A stretch of 64,000 nucleotides of DNA from Desulfobacteraceae bacterium (GCA_011390465.1 JAABSH010000010.1:1-64000); one strand, 5' to 3'; positions 33,905 through 43,512 are shown, counted from the stretch's first letter. Program-made: numbers and translations. Notes: generated by a model from the letters alone, not told the origin.

Positions 33905-34151
33905 TTGCAACAAAAGATAAAAACGCCGTTTCTGTACACAAAAGCATGCAAAAAAAACGCCACAATGCCGGTTTTTGGTTTTCAGGATTTCTGAATCATG
34001 AATTTGTCAGGATTACAAAGAGATATATCGGATGACCAAACCTGAAAAAAAAGAAAAGATACAGCACATGAAAAAAAAGTTCATTTAAACCCACAACCGT
34101 ATATTTATGTATACAGTTGTACCGCCTGCGGCGGCTGCGCCCGCATCGTCC

Positions 34152-35663
34152 TTAAACCGGCAATACCACCGTAAATACAGACCCCTTTCCCACGTCGCTG
34201 TCAAGAACAATTTCGCCGTTCATGCCATCCACCAGCCCCTTGACAATGGGCAGTCCCAGGCCGGTGCCGGTGATAAAACGGGTATTGTCATCTTTTACCC
34301 GGTAAAAACGCTCAAAAATCTGCTGATGATATTTCGGGGCAATGCCGAATCCATTGTCCGCCACCTGCACTTTTAACCGGCCGTCCGCGGTTGTTCCAAT
34401 GCGCACTTCAATAGTGCCGCCCTCCGGCGTATAGTTGATGGCATTGGCGATGAGATTCCCGAAAATACTTTCCAGGGCCATGGGATCCGCGTTCAGCGTC
34501 GGCAGGGCATCCTTTTCCTGCAAATAGGTCAGGGTCTGATTTTTGGCCGCGGCCCGGGCATTTAAAAATTCCACAATGCTTTTCAACAATGCCCCCGGCT
34601 GCACCGCCTGAATATTATGGCTGACGCCGCCGGCCTCAATACGGGACAGATCCAGCAGATCGCCGATCAGAGAAATCAGGCCATGGGTTTTTTCCTTGGC
34701 CCGCTCAAGAAGATGCTGATCCATGTCTGTTTCATGGACGGATGTTTCTTTGAGCACCATGGCCAGCTGCTCATGAATGGTGGAAAGCGGCGAGCGCAGC
34801 TCATGGGACACCTTGGCCACAAATTCCGATTTCAACTGATCCAGCATTTTCAGACTGGTAATGTTGGCAAAAGTGATCACCGCGCCCATGTGGATATTAT
34901 TTTCATTGATAACCGCCTGGCCCCTGGCCATCAGATATTTGCTGCCGGACACCACCAGCTCACAGGTGGGAGCCTCTGCGGCGGCATCACCCACAAAATC
35001 GCCGGCGGGATCGCCTTTCCCGCAGGAAAGTTTTTCCAGCATCTGGCAAAACCCGGAATCCGGAATAACAGATGCCAGTTTTTTGCCGGCAACAGCGGAC
35101 TCCTCCAGATCCAGGCTTTTTACAAAAGCGGGGTTCATCAGCACAATCTCACCGGCGGTGTTGGTGACCACCAACGCCGTGGGCAGCGCCTCCACAATGG
35201 TACGAATCCGGCTTTTTTCCGTGTCCAGATCCACCAGAGTGCGGGCCCGCTCCGCCTGAAGGGCTTCTGCTTCTCTGGTAAGGCGCAATTTTTCATGGGC
35301 CCGGGCCACCACAATGCGCAGGTGTTCCGGCTCAAAAGGCTTGGGAATAAAATCATACGCTCCCTGTTTCATGGCCTCAATAGCGGTTTCAATGGTGGCA
35401 TAGCCGGTGATGATAATGACAATTATGTCCTGATCAAGCTCCCGGAGGCGCTGGTGCAGCTCCATGCCGTCCATGCCGGGCATTTTAAGATCCAGAATGG
35501 CCAGATCCACAGGTTCAGTTTCAAGAAGCTGAAGCGCGTCTTCCCCTTTTGCCGCCGTGCGCACAACATATCCCATACGCCCCAGAATCCGCTCCACCCC
35601 GTCGCGGATGTCTTTTTCATCATCCACCACCAGAATTTTTAATGCTGCTTTTTGTTCCGCCAT
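34152..35663 (-). CDS. REC-PAS-histidine kinase
   Basis: 503 aa. The receiver comes first (Asp58 in LAILDLKMPGMDGM; Lys in DFIPKPFEPE). A PAS domain follows (about 150-260, VDLDTEKSRIRTIVEALPTA), then HisKA with His in EFVAKVSHELRSPLSTIHEQ and HATPase_c (ANAINYTPEGG, VADNGFGIAPK, GTGLGLPIVKG). A receiver at the N-terminus means its kinase activity is set by phosphorylation, probably from the kinase encoded 2 bp upstream. Soluble. Output partner unknown. Confidence 0.9.
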   Translation of the reverse strand: MAEQKAALKILVVDDEKDIRDGVERILGRMGYVVRTAAKGEDALQLLETEPVDLAILDLKMPGMDGMELHQRLRELDQDIIVIIITGYATIETAIEAMKQGAYDFIPKPFEPEHLRIVVARAHEKLRLTREAEALQAERARTLVDLDTEKSRIRTIVEALPTALVVTNTAGEIVLMNPAFVKSLDLEESAVAGKKLASVIPDSGFCQMLEKLSCGKGDPAGDFVGDAAAEAPTCELVVSGSKYLMARGQAVINENNIHMGAVITFANITSLKMLDQLKSEFVAKVSHELRSPLSTIHEQLAMVLKETSVHETDMDQHLLERAKEKTHGLISLIGDLLDLSRIEAGGVSHNIQAVQPGALLKSIVEFLNARAAAKNQTLTYLQEKDALPTLNADPMALESIFGNLIANAINYTPEGGTIEVRIGTTADGRLKVQVADNGFGIAPKYHQQIFERFYRVKDDNTRFITGTGLGLPIVKGLVDGMNGEIVLDSDVGKGSVFTVVLPV

Positions 35664-35665
35664 CC

Positions 35666-37156
35666 TCAGTTGCCTCCGTCTTCGGGTTTCACGCCGGGCA
35701 GTTCAATAAAAAAAGTGGTCCCTTTTCCCGGCTTGCTTTCCGCGCGGATAGTGCCGCCATGGCTTTCCACAATGCCATAGGCCATGCTCAGTCCCAGGCC
35801 GGTGCCTTTGCCCTGCTCTTTGGTGGTATAAAACGGCTCAAAAATATGGGGCAGCGTCGCCTCAGGAATGCCATGGCCGGTATCGCTGATTTCAATGCAC
35901 ACCATGCCGCGGTCTTTCAGAAAACGGGTTTTCAGGCTCAGTTTGCCGCTTTTTTCCAGGGCATCGGCCGCATTCAGAATAATGTTCATAAAAATGTGAT
36001 TCAGCTGCTGCGAATCCCCCATAATCCGGGGAATATCCGGCGCCAGATCCTTTTCAATCTCAATATTGTGAAAAATAGACTGGTTTTCCAGTAAAAACAT
36101 GGTGCGGGAAATAATATCATTGATATCCTGAGGTTTCATGTCATGGCTGGTCTGCCGGGCAAACTCCAGCAGCTCCTTGACAATATCCTTTGCCCGGTTG
36201 GCATCCCCCAGCACCCGTTCCAGATCGTTTGTCGCATCATCGGTCAGGTCATATTCCTCCATCACCAGCTTGGTGAACAAAATAATCCCGCTCAGCGGAT
36301 TGTTCAGCTGGTGGGCCACGCCGGCGGCCATTTTTCCCAGAGATGCCATTTTTTCCGCCTGCAGCAGCTGAACCTGGGTTTTTTCAAGGGCTTTCTGCAT
36401 GCGGATTTCCTCACGCCGGTCATGAAAAAATCCAATGGTGGCCACTTTTGTTCCATTTTCATAGACAATGGAGGCGTTCAGGCTGATGGGAACAACGGCG
36501 CCGCTTTTATGTTTTGCATCAATATGATAGGAAATCAGCTTTCCTTCGCCACCGTATTCAGGACTCAGCAGCATTTCCATGACTTTCCGGGCCCCGCCTT
36601 CCGGATAAACATCCCGGATGGTGATCTTGTTGAGGGCTTCTTCCACTGAGTAGCCGGATACTTCCGCGGCGGCTTCATTGAAAATCAATATCCGGCCTTT
36701 CATGTCTGAGGCAATCACCCCGTCCACGGCGCTGTGAATCAGGTTTCGAAGAAACGCATTGGAGCGGATGCGTTTTTCCTCCATATTTTTCAATGCCGGC
36801 AGGTCAAAATCAAGCATCACCAGGGCATCCACCTCATCATGGCGGTATACGGGATACGCATAGAGGCAGAGCATATCCGCGGCCCCGCCGATCTCATCAC
36901 AAAGATCATAGCGCAGGGCGGCTTTGCCATTTTTAAGGACTTCGTCCGCCGGGCAATTCGGGCAGGGAGTGCTGCACCCGGGAATGACTTCATAGCAGGA
37001 TTTGCCCACAATGCCCTCGGGGTGATCCTCCATGGCCATTTGATTGGCGGCAAGAATTTTATGATCCGGGGAGATGACCAGCAAACGACGGTTAAAGGCG
37101 TCAATCGCCTCGACCAGATAGTCTTTTTCAGCTTCTGAACGGTATCGTTTTGGCAT
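35666..37156 (-). CDS. PAS-PAS sensor histidine kinase
   Basis: 496 aa. The first PAS (about 13-125) has a Cys-rich loop (VIPGCSTPCPNCPADEVL) typical of PAS domains that bind a metal or Fe-S cluster or sense redox. A second PAS with PAC follows (about 130-250), then HisKA with His in MAAGVAHQLNNPLSGIILFT and HATPase_c (MNIILNAADALEKSG, ISDTGHGIPEATL, GTGLGLSMAYGIVESHGG). It is the first gene of a two-gene unit with the REC-PAS kinase downstream, giving a probable phosphorelay. Confidence 0.9.
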   Translation of the reverse strand: MPKRYRSEAEKDYLVEAIDAFNRRLLVISPDHKILAANQMAMEDHPEGIVGKSCYEVIPGCSTPCPNCPADEVLKNGKAALRYDLCDEIGGAADMLCLYAYPVYRHDEVDALVMLDFDLPALKNMEEKRIRSNAFLRNLIHSAVDGVIASDMKGRILIFNEAAAEVSGYSVEEALNKITIRDVYPEGGARKVMEMLLSPEYGGEGKLISYHIDAKHKSGAVVPISLNASIVYENGTKVATIGFFHDRREEIRMQKALEKTQVQLLQAEKMASLGKMAAGVAHQLNNPLSGIILFTKLVMEEYDLTDDATNDLERVLGDANRAKDIVKELLEFARQTSHDMKPQDINDIISRTMFLLENQSIFHNIEIEKDLAPDIPRIMGDSQQLNHIFMNIILNAADALEKSGKLSLKTRFLKDRGMVCIEISDTGHGIPEATLPHIFEPFYTTKEQGKGTGLGLSMAYGIVESHGGTIRAESKPGKGTTFFIELPGVKPEDGGN

Positions 37157-37278
37157 GGGAGGGCTCCCGTAATGATGCAGAGAAGATTAAATCATCAGAA
37201 TAGTTATAAAAATTATTACCGCACCCGTAAAAACCCGTCAAGTAAAAGCATTTTGGGGCCGGAAAAAATTACGGCAAC

Positions 37279-38160
37279 TTACGGCAGATACGCGGCGGCT
37301 TTGGCTGCCACAGCAGGTTCCCGCACCAGATCATAATGATCCAGCCCTGAAAAATGGGCAATGTGGCTGGCCCCTCGAATTTTTGTGGCGGCAAGGGGGA
37401 CAATCCCGTCATTTTCCATGCCGTAAAACAGCCGCAGCACCGGGCATCCGAAAAACAGCTCACCGCCCCAGCCAAAGGAATCATATCCATCGGAATCCCC
37501 GCTGATTGTGTAAATTTTGCAGGCGCCTTCCCGGTTCGCATCCGGCACCGGGAACCACCGGTTAAAGGCTTCCAGATACGCGGGCGTTAGATTGTCCACC
37601 GCGCTCTGTGCGCCGATAAAAGCCCCCATCCACCAGAAACTGCGGGCCAGGGGCGAGCCGTGATGGGGTGTGGCCAGGGTCACCAGTGCGGCCACCTGGG
37701 CCGGATGATGATGGATATAATGCCGGGCCACCAGGCCGCCCATGCTGTGGGCAATGATGGCAAAAGGCCGGCTCAGGGCGTATTCCGCCTGGAGTTTTGT
37801 CACGGCATGTTCAAGGTATTGGGATTGGGTTTGAATATCATCATCCCCGGCCCCATAGGAATCTTTGCCGCAGCACATCAGTGTTGCGCCATGGATTTCT
37901 TTTTCCCGGACCTGGTCGGTGCTATCGCAATAAACAACATAAACATTTCCCGATCCCCAGATCCGGAGGCACTGATCCAGAAAATCCGCGCTCCAGCCGT
38001 ACATATTGGAAAGGCCGTGCACCAGCACCAGATCGGTTTTTTTCGCCGGCACCTGAAGGGCGTGCCGGTCTTTTACCGGGGAGGCACAACCCGTTGTCAG
38101 TAAAACAAACAACCCCAAAACCACGGGCCAGACGATGGATCGCTTTTCAGGCATCATCAT
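37279..38160 (-). CDS. Lipase-like alpha/beta hydrolase lipoprotein
   Basis: 293 aa. Signal peptide with lipobox LTTGC (Cys about 25). The hydrolase starts LVLVHGLSNMYGWSADF; the nucleophile elbow is IAHSMGGLVARHY (Ser about 140), the Asp/His follow in the last third (NDGIVPLAATKIRGASH, SGLDHYDLV). This is the pattern of bacterial triacylglycerol lipases and PGAP1-like acyl hydrolases. It acts in the periplasm or at the outer membrane; substrate unknown. Confidence 0.82.
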   Translation of the reverse strand: MMMPEKRSIVWPVVLGLFVLLTTGCASPVKDRHALQVPAKKTDLVLVHGLSNMYGWSADFLDQCLRIWGSGNVYVVYCDSTDQVREKEIHGATLMCCGKDSYGAGDDDIQTQSQYLEHAVTKLQAEYALSRPFAIIAHSMGGLVARHYIHHHPAQVAALVTLATPHHGSPLARSFWWMGAFIGAQSAVDNLTPAYLEAFNRWFPVPDANREGACKIYTISGDSDGYDSFGWGGELFFGCPVLRLFYGMENDGIVPLAATKIRGASHIAHFSGLDHYDLVREPAVAAKAAAYLP

Positions 38161-38181
38161 GTTGTCCTTTTCTCATCCTTA

Positions 38182-38410
38182 GACGGCTTCGCAAAAAAGT
38201 CCAAATTCTTTGCCGTCTGAATTCGATTTTTTGGGTATCCATTTGCCTCAAGTTGATACAAAATAAGACCAGCCATTTCCTGATCGGCAGGCACGGTGGC
38301 CTGCCCTACGAATCGGTCAAAATCTCCGCGCTGTGTAGGGTCGGCCACCGTGCCGACCAATACAATTTGACCGAAGCGGATAAGCAGATTCGATTTTTAC
38401 GGTTGCATCA
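38182..38410. repeat. Family A repeat ends (A3) flanking family C copy
   Basis: One A-type end is at 38182-38217 (GACGGCTTCGCAAAAAAGTC... closing GCCGTC) and the other at about 38386-38410 (GATTCGATTTTTACGGTTGC). Between them lies the family C copy at 38246-38365, which suggests that C inserted into A. Confidence 0.55.
38246..38365. mobile_element. MITE-like element family C, copy C2 (ends degraded)
   Basis: About 120 bp that aligns with the reverse complement of the 29986-30142 element (shared CTCAAGTTGATACA, GGTGGCCTGCCCTACGAA, TGTAGGGTCGGCCACCGTG). The perfect terminal repeat is retained only partly at one end. Confidence 0.7.
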
Positions 38411-38416
38411 AAAATA

Positions 38417-38887
38417 TCATGTTCCCCATTTGCAAAACGGCCGGGACACCAGATTCACATTGTAATACCCCGGGTCATCGGTTACTTCCATCAGCACCCA
38501 TGGGGGTTTTTCAAAAGCCTGATCTTCATGGGCCAGTTCAATTTCCGCCACCACCAGCCCGGCGTTTTCCCCCTCAAATACATCCACTTCCCAGGCGGCC
38601 CCGGCATATTCCGTGAAATACCTTGTTTTTTCAATAAACGGACGCGCACAAAGCGTCTCCAGCATCTGATGCGCGTCCGCCGGCGGGATGGAATATTCAA
38701 ACTCGTCTCTTGCCGGGCCAACGGTCTCGCCCTTAATGGTCAGCCAGGCCCGGTCACCCGTGACCCGCACCCGCACCGATGTCCTGCCGGATGCCGGGAT
38801 ATATCCCTGGCGCACCTGGATACCGGCGCCGTCCGGGTGCCATTTTTTCATATCCACGGTAAATTTTCGTTCAATTTCCCTGGCCAT
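38417..38887 (-). CDS. CYTH-domain triphosphate tunnel protein
   Basis: 156 aa. The N-terminal signature AREIERKFTVD contains the ExExK motif that binds triphosphate and Mg. Further strands with alternating charges follow (TSVRVRVTGDRAWLTIKGE, EIELAHEDQAF). The family includes thiamine triphosphatase, inorganic triphosphatase and class IV adenylate cyclase; short bacterial single-domain members are mostly inorganic triphosphatases. Single gene. Confidence 0.88.
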   Translation of the reverse strand: MAREIERKFTVDMKKWHPDGAGIQVRQGYIPASGRTSVRVRVTGDRAWLTIKGETVGPARDEFEYSIPPADAHQMLETLCARPFIEKTRYFTEYAGAAWEVDVFEGENAGLVVAEIELAHEDQAFEKPPWVLMEVTDDPGYYNVNLVSRPFCKWGT

Positions 38888-38944
38888 AATGATCCTCTTC
38901 GCAATTACCCCGGTTGATTGATCCTGCTTTTCGAACAGGTAAAA

Positions 38945-39081
38945 GAATTTGGACTTTTTACGAAGCCGTCATTATTAAATCAAAAAACCCCTCTGCCTGG
39001 CAACGGAAAAACGACTTGATGTATAAAATGAATTCCATTATATTTGGTGTTCTCGTAAAAAGTCGAATTTAGACAGCAACG
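38945..39081. repeat. Family A repeat copy A4 (inverted ends only)
   Basis: GAATTTGGACTTTTTACGAA (from 38945) and TCGTAAAAAGTCGAATTT (39053-39070) are inverted relative to each other around about 85 bp whose centre does not match the A1/A2 interior. Confidence 0.55.
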
Positions 39082-39123
39082 TAAACCACTGTGCAGGGAA
39101 ATAAGGATCCCAAACGATAGCAA

Positions 39124-39600
39124 ATGCCCCACAAGCCCCCCAACCGCATCGGACTGATTTCAGATACCCATGGTCTGCTGAGGCAAACCGCCGTGGATGC
39201 CCTTGCAGATTCAGATCTGATCATTCATGCCGGCGATATCGACACCCTGGAGATCATTGACCGGCTGAAAGAAACCGCCCCTGTGGTGGCAGTGCGCGGC
39301 AATATGGACCGCCCCCCGGCCAGCCGTGTCTTTCCTGCAGTTGAAACTGTTGAGCATGGCGGCATCGCCATTTATGTGCTCCACGATCTGGCACAGCTGG
39401 ATCTGGATCCCGCTGCCGCAGGATTCGACGTAGTGGTTTACGGTCATTCCCACCGGCCCGGCATTAAATACCGGGAAAATGTACTTTACATCAATCCGGG
39501 CAGCGCCGGTCCCAGACGCTTTACCCTGCCGATTTCCGTGGGCCTGCTCGAAATTGAAAACAATCGCGTCACTCCCAGAATTATTGAACTGGAAGCTTAG
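39124..39600 (+). CDS. YfcE/MJ0936-type metallophosphoesterase
   Basis: 158 aa. All metal-binding motifs of the calcineurin-like fold are visible: GLISDTHGLL (D, H), LIIHAGDIDTLEI (D), AVRGNMDRPPA (N), and VVYGHSHRPGIKYR (H, H), with NPGSAGPRRF near the end. These enzymes hydrolyse phosphodiesters; physiological substrates are unclear. A secreted-protein gene follows 35 bp later. Confidence 0.9.
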   Translation: MPHKPPNRIGLISDTHGLLRQTAVDALADSDLIIHAGDIDTLEIIDRLKETAPVVAVRGNMDRPPASRVFPAVETVEHGGIAIYVLHDLAQLDLDPAAAGFDVVVYGHSHRPGIKYRENVLYINPGSAGPRRFTLPISVGLLEIENNRVTPRIIELEA

Positions 39601-39635
39601 AAGTACATTAACAATCAATCAAAGGAGAGGGTCAT

Positions 39636-40241
39636 ATGAAAAAATTTTCAAGCCGGTTTGTTGCAGCAGCGCTGTTTACAATGTTCTTTGCGTTATCGTC
39701 AACGCCCGCCATGGCCGATGATGTAACGGATTATATCAATGAAGCCCTGGAATATTATAAAGACGGGCAATTTTCAGAAGCCGTGTCCAGCCTGAATTTT
39801 GCCGAACAGCTGATTCAGCAGAAAAAAAGCAGCGGCCTGGAAGCCTTTCTGCCGGAACCCCTCAGCGGATGGGGCGCGGAAGCCGCCACCTCCCAGGCAG
39901 CCAGTTCCGCCATGCTCGGGGGCGGCATCAGCGCGGAACGTAGCTACACAAAGGGCGACAGTTCCGTGCAAATCCAGATTGTGGCGGATTCTCCCATGCT
40001 TCAGGGGGTGATGATGATGTTTTCCAATCCCATGTTTGCGGCATCTGACGCCGGAAAAATGGAGCGCATCGGCAAACAGAAAGCCATTGTAAAATATGAC
40101 GCTGCAAATCAGGACGGCGAAATCCAGATTATTGTGGCCAATCGCTTTATGGTGACCATCGAAGGCAGTGAGGTCTCTGACAAAGTATTAAAGGACTATG
40201 CCAAAGCCATTGATTTTGACAAAATGGCCCAGCTTCCGTAA
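39636..40241 (+). CDS. Secreted hypothetical protein, 201 aa
   Basis: ATG 39636 follows AAAGGAGAGGG by 5 bp. Residues 1-26 are a signal peptide ending STPAMA. The mature part starts with an acidic helix pair (DYINEALEYYKDGQFSEAVS, TPR-like) and continues with strands (SSVQIQIVADSPMLQGVMMM, EIQIIVANRFMVTIEG). No family was recognised. Periplasmic or exported; a terminator follows. Confidence 0.7.
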   Translation: MKKFSSRFVAAALFTMFFALSSTPAMADDVTDYINEALEYYKDGQFSEAVSSLNFAEQLIQQKKSSGLEAFLPEPLSGWGAEAATSQAASSAMLGGGISAERSYTKGDSSVQIQIVADSPMLQGVMMMFSNPMFAASDAGKMERIGKQKAIVKYDAANQDGEIQIIVANRFMVTIEGSEVSDKVLKDYAKAIDFDKMAQLP

Positions 40242-40263
40242 TTTGCGTTTTTTTAAAAACAAT

Positions 40264-40301
40264 TAAAAAACCGGGCCTTTCCCCGAAAGGCCCGGTTTTT
40301 C
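40264..40301. terminator. Bidirectional rho-independent terminator
   Basis: AAAAACCGGGCCTTTC / GAAAGGCCCGGTTTTT stem with A-tract and T-tract, between convergent genes 39636 and thrS. Its T-tracts serve both strands. Confidence 0.9.
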
Positions 40302-42217
40302 TAATCCGCAAACAAATCCAGGGTCAGCTTTCTGGCCTTTATATTGTCCCGGGCCGCCCGGATGAACTCATCGGCTGAAATACCGAACCGCACCTTGCCG
40401 TCTAACGTGCGCACAGAAAGGGTGTTGTTTTCCCGTTCTTTTTCCCCGGCCGTGATGATCAAGGGAATCTGGTTGATCTGGGCCTCCCGCACCTTTTTCT
40501 TGAGGCTTTCGGTCCGGTCATCCACGGATGACCTCAGGCCCGCGGCCTCAAAGGTGCGGTGAAGTTCCTCCGCAAACGGGGCCAGATCATCGTTAATGGG
40601 CAGAATCACCACCTGCACCGGGGCCAGCCACAAGGGAAATTTTCCGGCAAAATGCTCGATCAAAATCCCTAAAAACCGCTCAATGGAGCCGTAAATCACC
40701 CGGTGAATCATGACCGGCCGGTGCCTGTCATTGTCCGCGCCCACGTAGGAAAGATCAAACCGCTCGGGCAGGGACATGTCCAGCTGAATGGTGCCGCACT
40801 GCCAGGTCCGGCCGATGGCGTCCTTGATGTGGATGTCGATTTTAGGCCCGTAAAACGCCCCATCCCCTTCATTAATTTTATACCCCATGCCATAGGCATC
40901 CAGTGCGCTGATGAGACCATTGGTGGCGCTATCCCATTGTGCATCACTGCCAATGGATTTTTTCGGGCGGGTGGAAAGCTCCAGATGAAATCCCAGGCCA
41001 AAGGTTTTGTACATCCGGTCCACCAGTCGCAGCACGCCCAGGATTTCATCCTTGATCTGGTCCGGGGTCATGAAAATATGGGCGTCATCCTGATGAAACG
41101 CCCGGACCCGGAACAGACCGGACAACACGCCGGAAAGCTCATGGCGGTGCACCAGTCCCACTTCCGCGGCCCGCAGGGGCAAATCCTTGTATGAATACCG
41201 CTTCCGTTTGTATAGCAGCATGCCGCCGGGGCAGTTCATGGGCTTGATAGCGGACTCGGTGTCATCAATCAAAAGCGTGTACATGTTGTCCCGGTAATTT
41301 TCCCAGTGCCCGCTCTGTTCCCACAGGCTGCGGTTCAAGATAATCGGGGTTTTGGTCTCCACGTAGCCTGCGGCCCGGTGCTCCTCCCGCCAGTATTCCA
41401 GCAGCGCGTTCCAGATCTCCATGCCGTTGGGGTGAAAAAACGCCATTCCCGGGGCTTCATCATGAAAGCTGAACAGATCCAGGGCCGCGCCGATCTTGCG
41501 GTGATCGCGCTTTCTTGCTTCTTCCAGCAGATTCAGATATTGATTGAGTTCTTTTTTATCAAAAAACGCGGTGCCGTAAATCCGCTGAAGCTGTGGATTG
41601 GCCGGATCCGCCCGCCAGTAGGCACCGGAGACCTTCATCAGTTTGATGGCTTTTACAAAACCGGTATGCGGCACATGGGGGCCCCGGCATAAATCCGTAA
41701 ATTCCCCCTGGGAGTAAAACGAGATGGTGCCGTCATCCAGATCATGGATCATTTCCAGCTTATAGGGCTCGTCTTTGTAAAACGCCAGGGCGTCCTTTTT
41801 CGGCACTTCCGTCCGGACAATGGGCAGTTTGGCTTTAATGATTTTTTTGATTTCCGCTTCTATTTTTGGAAAATCATCCTCTGATATGGGCTCCATGTCG
41901 ATATCATAATAAAATCCGTTTTCCACGGTGGGCCCGATGGTGAGTTTGGCGTCCGGATAAAGCGTTAAAATGGCCTGGGCCATGACATGGGCCGCGCTGT
42001 GGCGCAGGATTTCCACGGCTTCGGGATCTTTGGTGGTTAAAAACCGGACCGTTGCGTCCGCATTAATTTTGGCGCTCAAATCCACCAGCACGCCATCAAC
42101 TTCCATGGCCACGCAGTTGCGGGCAAAGCCCTCGGAAATTGACGCGGCAACGGCAAACCCGTCAACGGGCGCTTCAAACTGCTTTACATTTCCATCCGGA
42201 AAGGTGATATTCATCAT
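40301..42217 (-). CDS. thrS: Threonyl-tRNA synthetase
   Basis: 638 aa, standard length. N-terminal TGS domain (about 1-62), editing domain with HSAAHVMAQAI (about 73-83), class II catalytic core with motif 2 (FRVRAFHQDDAHIF) and motif 3 (YGSIERFLGILIEHFAG), the zinc-ligand Cys in MNCPGG and His in VMIHRVIYGS, and a C-terminal anticodon-binding domain (VVILPINDDLAPFAEELHR). It charges tRNA-Thr. Start could be either of two adjacent ATGs (42217 or 42214). No T-box leader was seen. Confidence 0.96.
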   Translation of the reverse strand: MMNITFPDGNVKQFEAPVDGFAVAASISEGFARNCVAMEVDGVLVDLSAKINADATVRFLTTKDPEAVEILRHSAAHVMAQAILTLYPDAKLTIGPTVENGFYYDIDMEPISEDDFPKIEAEIKKIIKAKLPIVRTEVPKKDALAFYKDEPYKLEMIHDLDDGTISFYSQGEFTDLCRGPHVPHTGFVKAIKLMKVSGAYWRADPANPQLQRIYGTAFFDKKELNQYLNLLEEARKRDHRKIGAALDLFSFHDEAPGMAFFHPNGMEIWNALLEYWREEHRAAGYVETKTPIILNRSLWEQSGHWENYRDNMYTLLIDDTESAIKPMNCPGGMLLYKRKRYSYKDLPLRAAEVGLVHRHELSGVLSGLFRVRAFHQDDAHIFMTPDQIKDEILGVLRLVDRMYKTFGLGFHLELSTRPKKSIGSDAQWDSATNGLISALDAYGMGYKINEGDGAFYGPKIDIHIKDAIGRTWQCGTIQLDMSLPERFDLSYVGADNDRHRPVMIHRVIYGSIERFLGILIEHFAGKFPLWLAPVQVVILPINDDLAPFAEELHRTFEAAGLRSSVDDRTESLKKKVREAQINQIPLIITAGEKERENNTLSVRTLDGKVRFGISADEFIRAARDNIKARKLTLDLFAD

Positions 42218-42357
42218 TGCTGTTGTCCATTTAAAATTTATAATAATTGTAAGATATTTAAAAAACAGGGAGTTTTTGGTTAAATTTGAAATTTAGAAAA
42301 AATACACCACAAGGTCAAGGAATTATTCCCATCAAGACTTCTGAAAAACAAAACCTT

Positions 42358-43512
42358 ATGACAGATTCAGGGCCCGGCGCAATTGTTTTCATTAACACGA
42401 CATCCGGTTTAACCGAAATGGTGGAGGATCTGCGCACAAAAAACCTGATCGCGTTTGATCTGGAAGCAGATTCCATGTTTCATTTTCAGGAAAAAATCTG
42501 CCTGATTCAGGCATCTGCAGGCACCATCAGTTATATTGTTGATCCGCTGCCCATTGATGATCTTTCCCCGCTGTCAAAAATTCTGTCCGACCCGGATATT
42601 GTGAAAATTTTTCATGGCGCGGATTATGATGTGCGGAGCCTGCACCGGGATTACGAAATAGAAATTCATAACCTCTTTGACACGGAACTTGCCAGCCGGT
42701 TTCTGGGAATTGCCGAAACCGGACTGAATACCGTGTTAAAAAACCGGTTTAACATCTCCCTGGAAAAAAAATACCAGAAAAAAGACTGGTCCCGGCGGCC
42801 CCTGCCTCCGGAAATGATTGAATATGCGGCCAAAGACGTGCAGTATCTGATTCCGCTCTATGACATCCAGAAAAAAGAATTATCAGAAAAAGGCCGGCTG
42901 GACTGGGTTGAAGAAGAATGCCGGGACCTGACCCTGGTGCGGGCCGCCCCTCCCCATGAGCGGCCCCTGTTTCTGAAAGTCAAGGGAGCGGGCCGGATGG
43001 AACCGCGGCACCTGGCCATCCTGGAAACCCTTCTGGACTACCGGCTGGCCCTGGCCGAGGCAAAGGATCGCCCCCCTTTCAAAATCATGGGCAACCATTC
43101 CCTGCTCACCATTGCCTGCGCCCGGCCGGTCACCATGGATCAGCTTGTCCAAACCCGGGCCTTGAGCGAAAAACAGCGCCATATGTACGGTCATTCCCTG
43201 CTCGTGCGCATCCGGGAAGCCCTTGCGCTCCCGGCGGACGCGCTTCCCGCATACCCCCGAACCCGAACCCGGCGCCTCAGTCAGGAACAATCCGAACGGG
43301 TCAAACGCCTTCGGCAGTGGCGGGAAGAAAAAGCACGAGAGCTTGAAATCGATCCCGGGGTGCTGATCAACAATGCGGTGATCAATGCGGTGGCCGGCAC
43401 AAATCCCAAAACCCCCGAGCAGCTGGATAATGTTTCACCGCTCAAAAACTGGCAGAAAACCGTTCTGGGGCCGGAGATTCTTAAACTTCTGGAACCGGAA
43501 AGGAAAGCGTAA
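42358..43512 (+). CDS. Ribonuclease D-type 3'-5' exonuclease with HRDC domain
   Basis: About 384 aa from ATG 42358; an in-frame TTG at 42286 would add 24 residues, and neither start has a strong ribosome-binding site. The DEDD exonuclease motifs are present: LIAFDLEADSMF (D-x-E), KIFHGADYDVRSLHRD (D) and EMIEYAAKDVQYLIPLYD (D with upstream Tyr). An HRDC domain is seen in the second half (LAILETLLDYRLALAEAKDR) and a second HRDC-like segment near residue 320. RNase D trims tRNA 3' ends. The stop is directly followed by the next gene's ATG. Confidence 0.9.
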   Translation: MTDSGPGAIVFINTTSGLTEMVEDLRTKNLIAFDLEADSMFHFQEKICLIQASAGTISYIVDPLPIDDLSPLSKILSDPDIVKIFHGADYDVRSLHRDYEIEIHNLFDTELASRFLGIAETGLNTVLKNRFNISLEKKYQKKDWSRRPLPPEMIEYAAKDVQYLIPLYDIQKKELSEKGRLDWVEEECRDLTLVRAAPPHERPLFLKVKGAGRMEPRHLAILETLLDYRLALAEAKDRPPFKIMGNHSLLTIACARPVTMDQLVQTRALSEKQRHMYGHSLLVRIREALALPADALPAYPRTRTRRLSQEQSERVKRLRQWREEKARELEIDPGVLINNAVINAVAGTNPKTPEQLDNVSPLKNWQKTVLGPEILKLLEPERKA

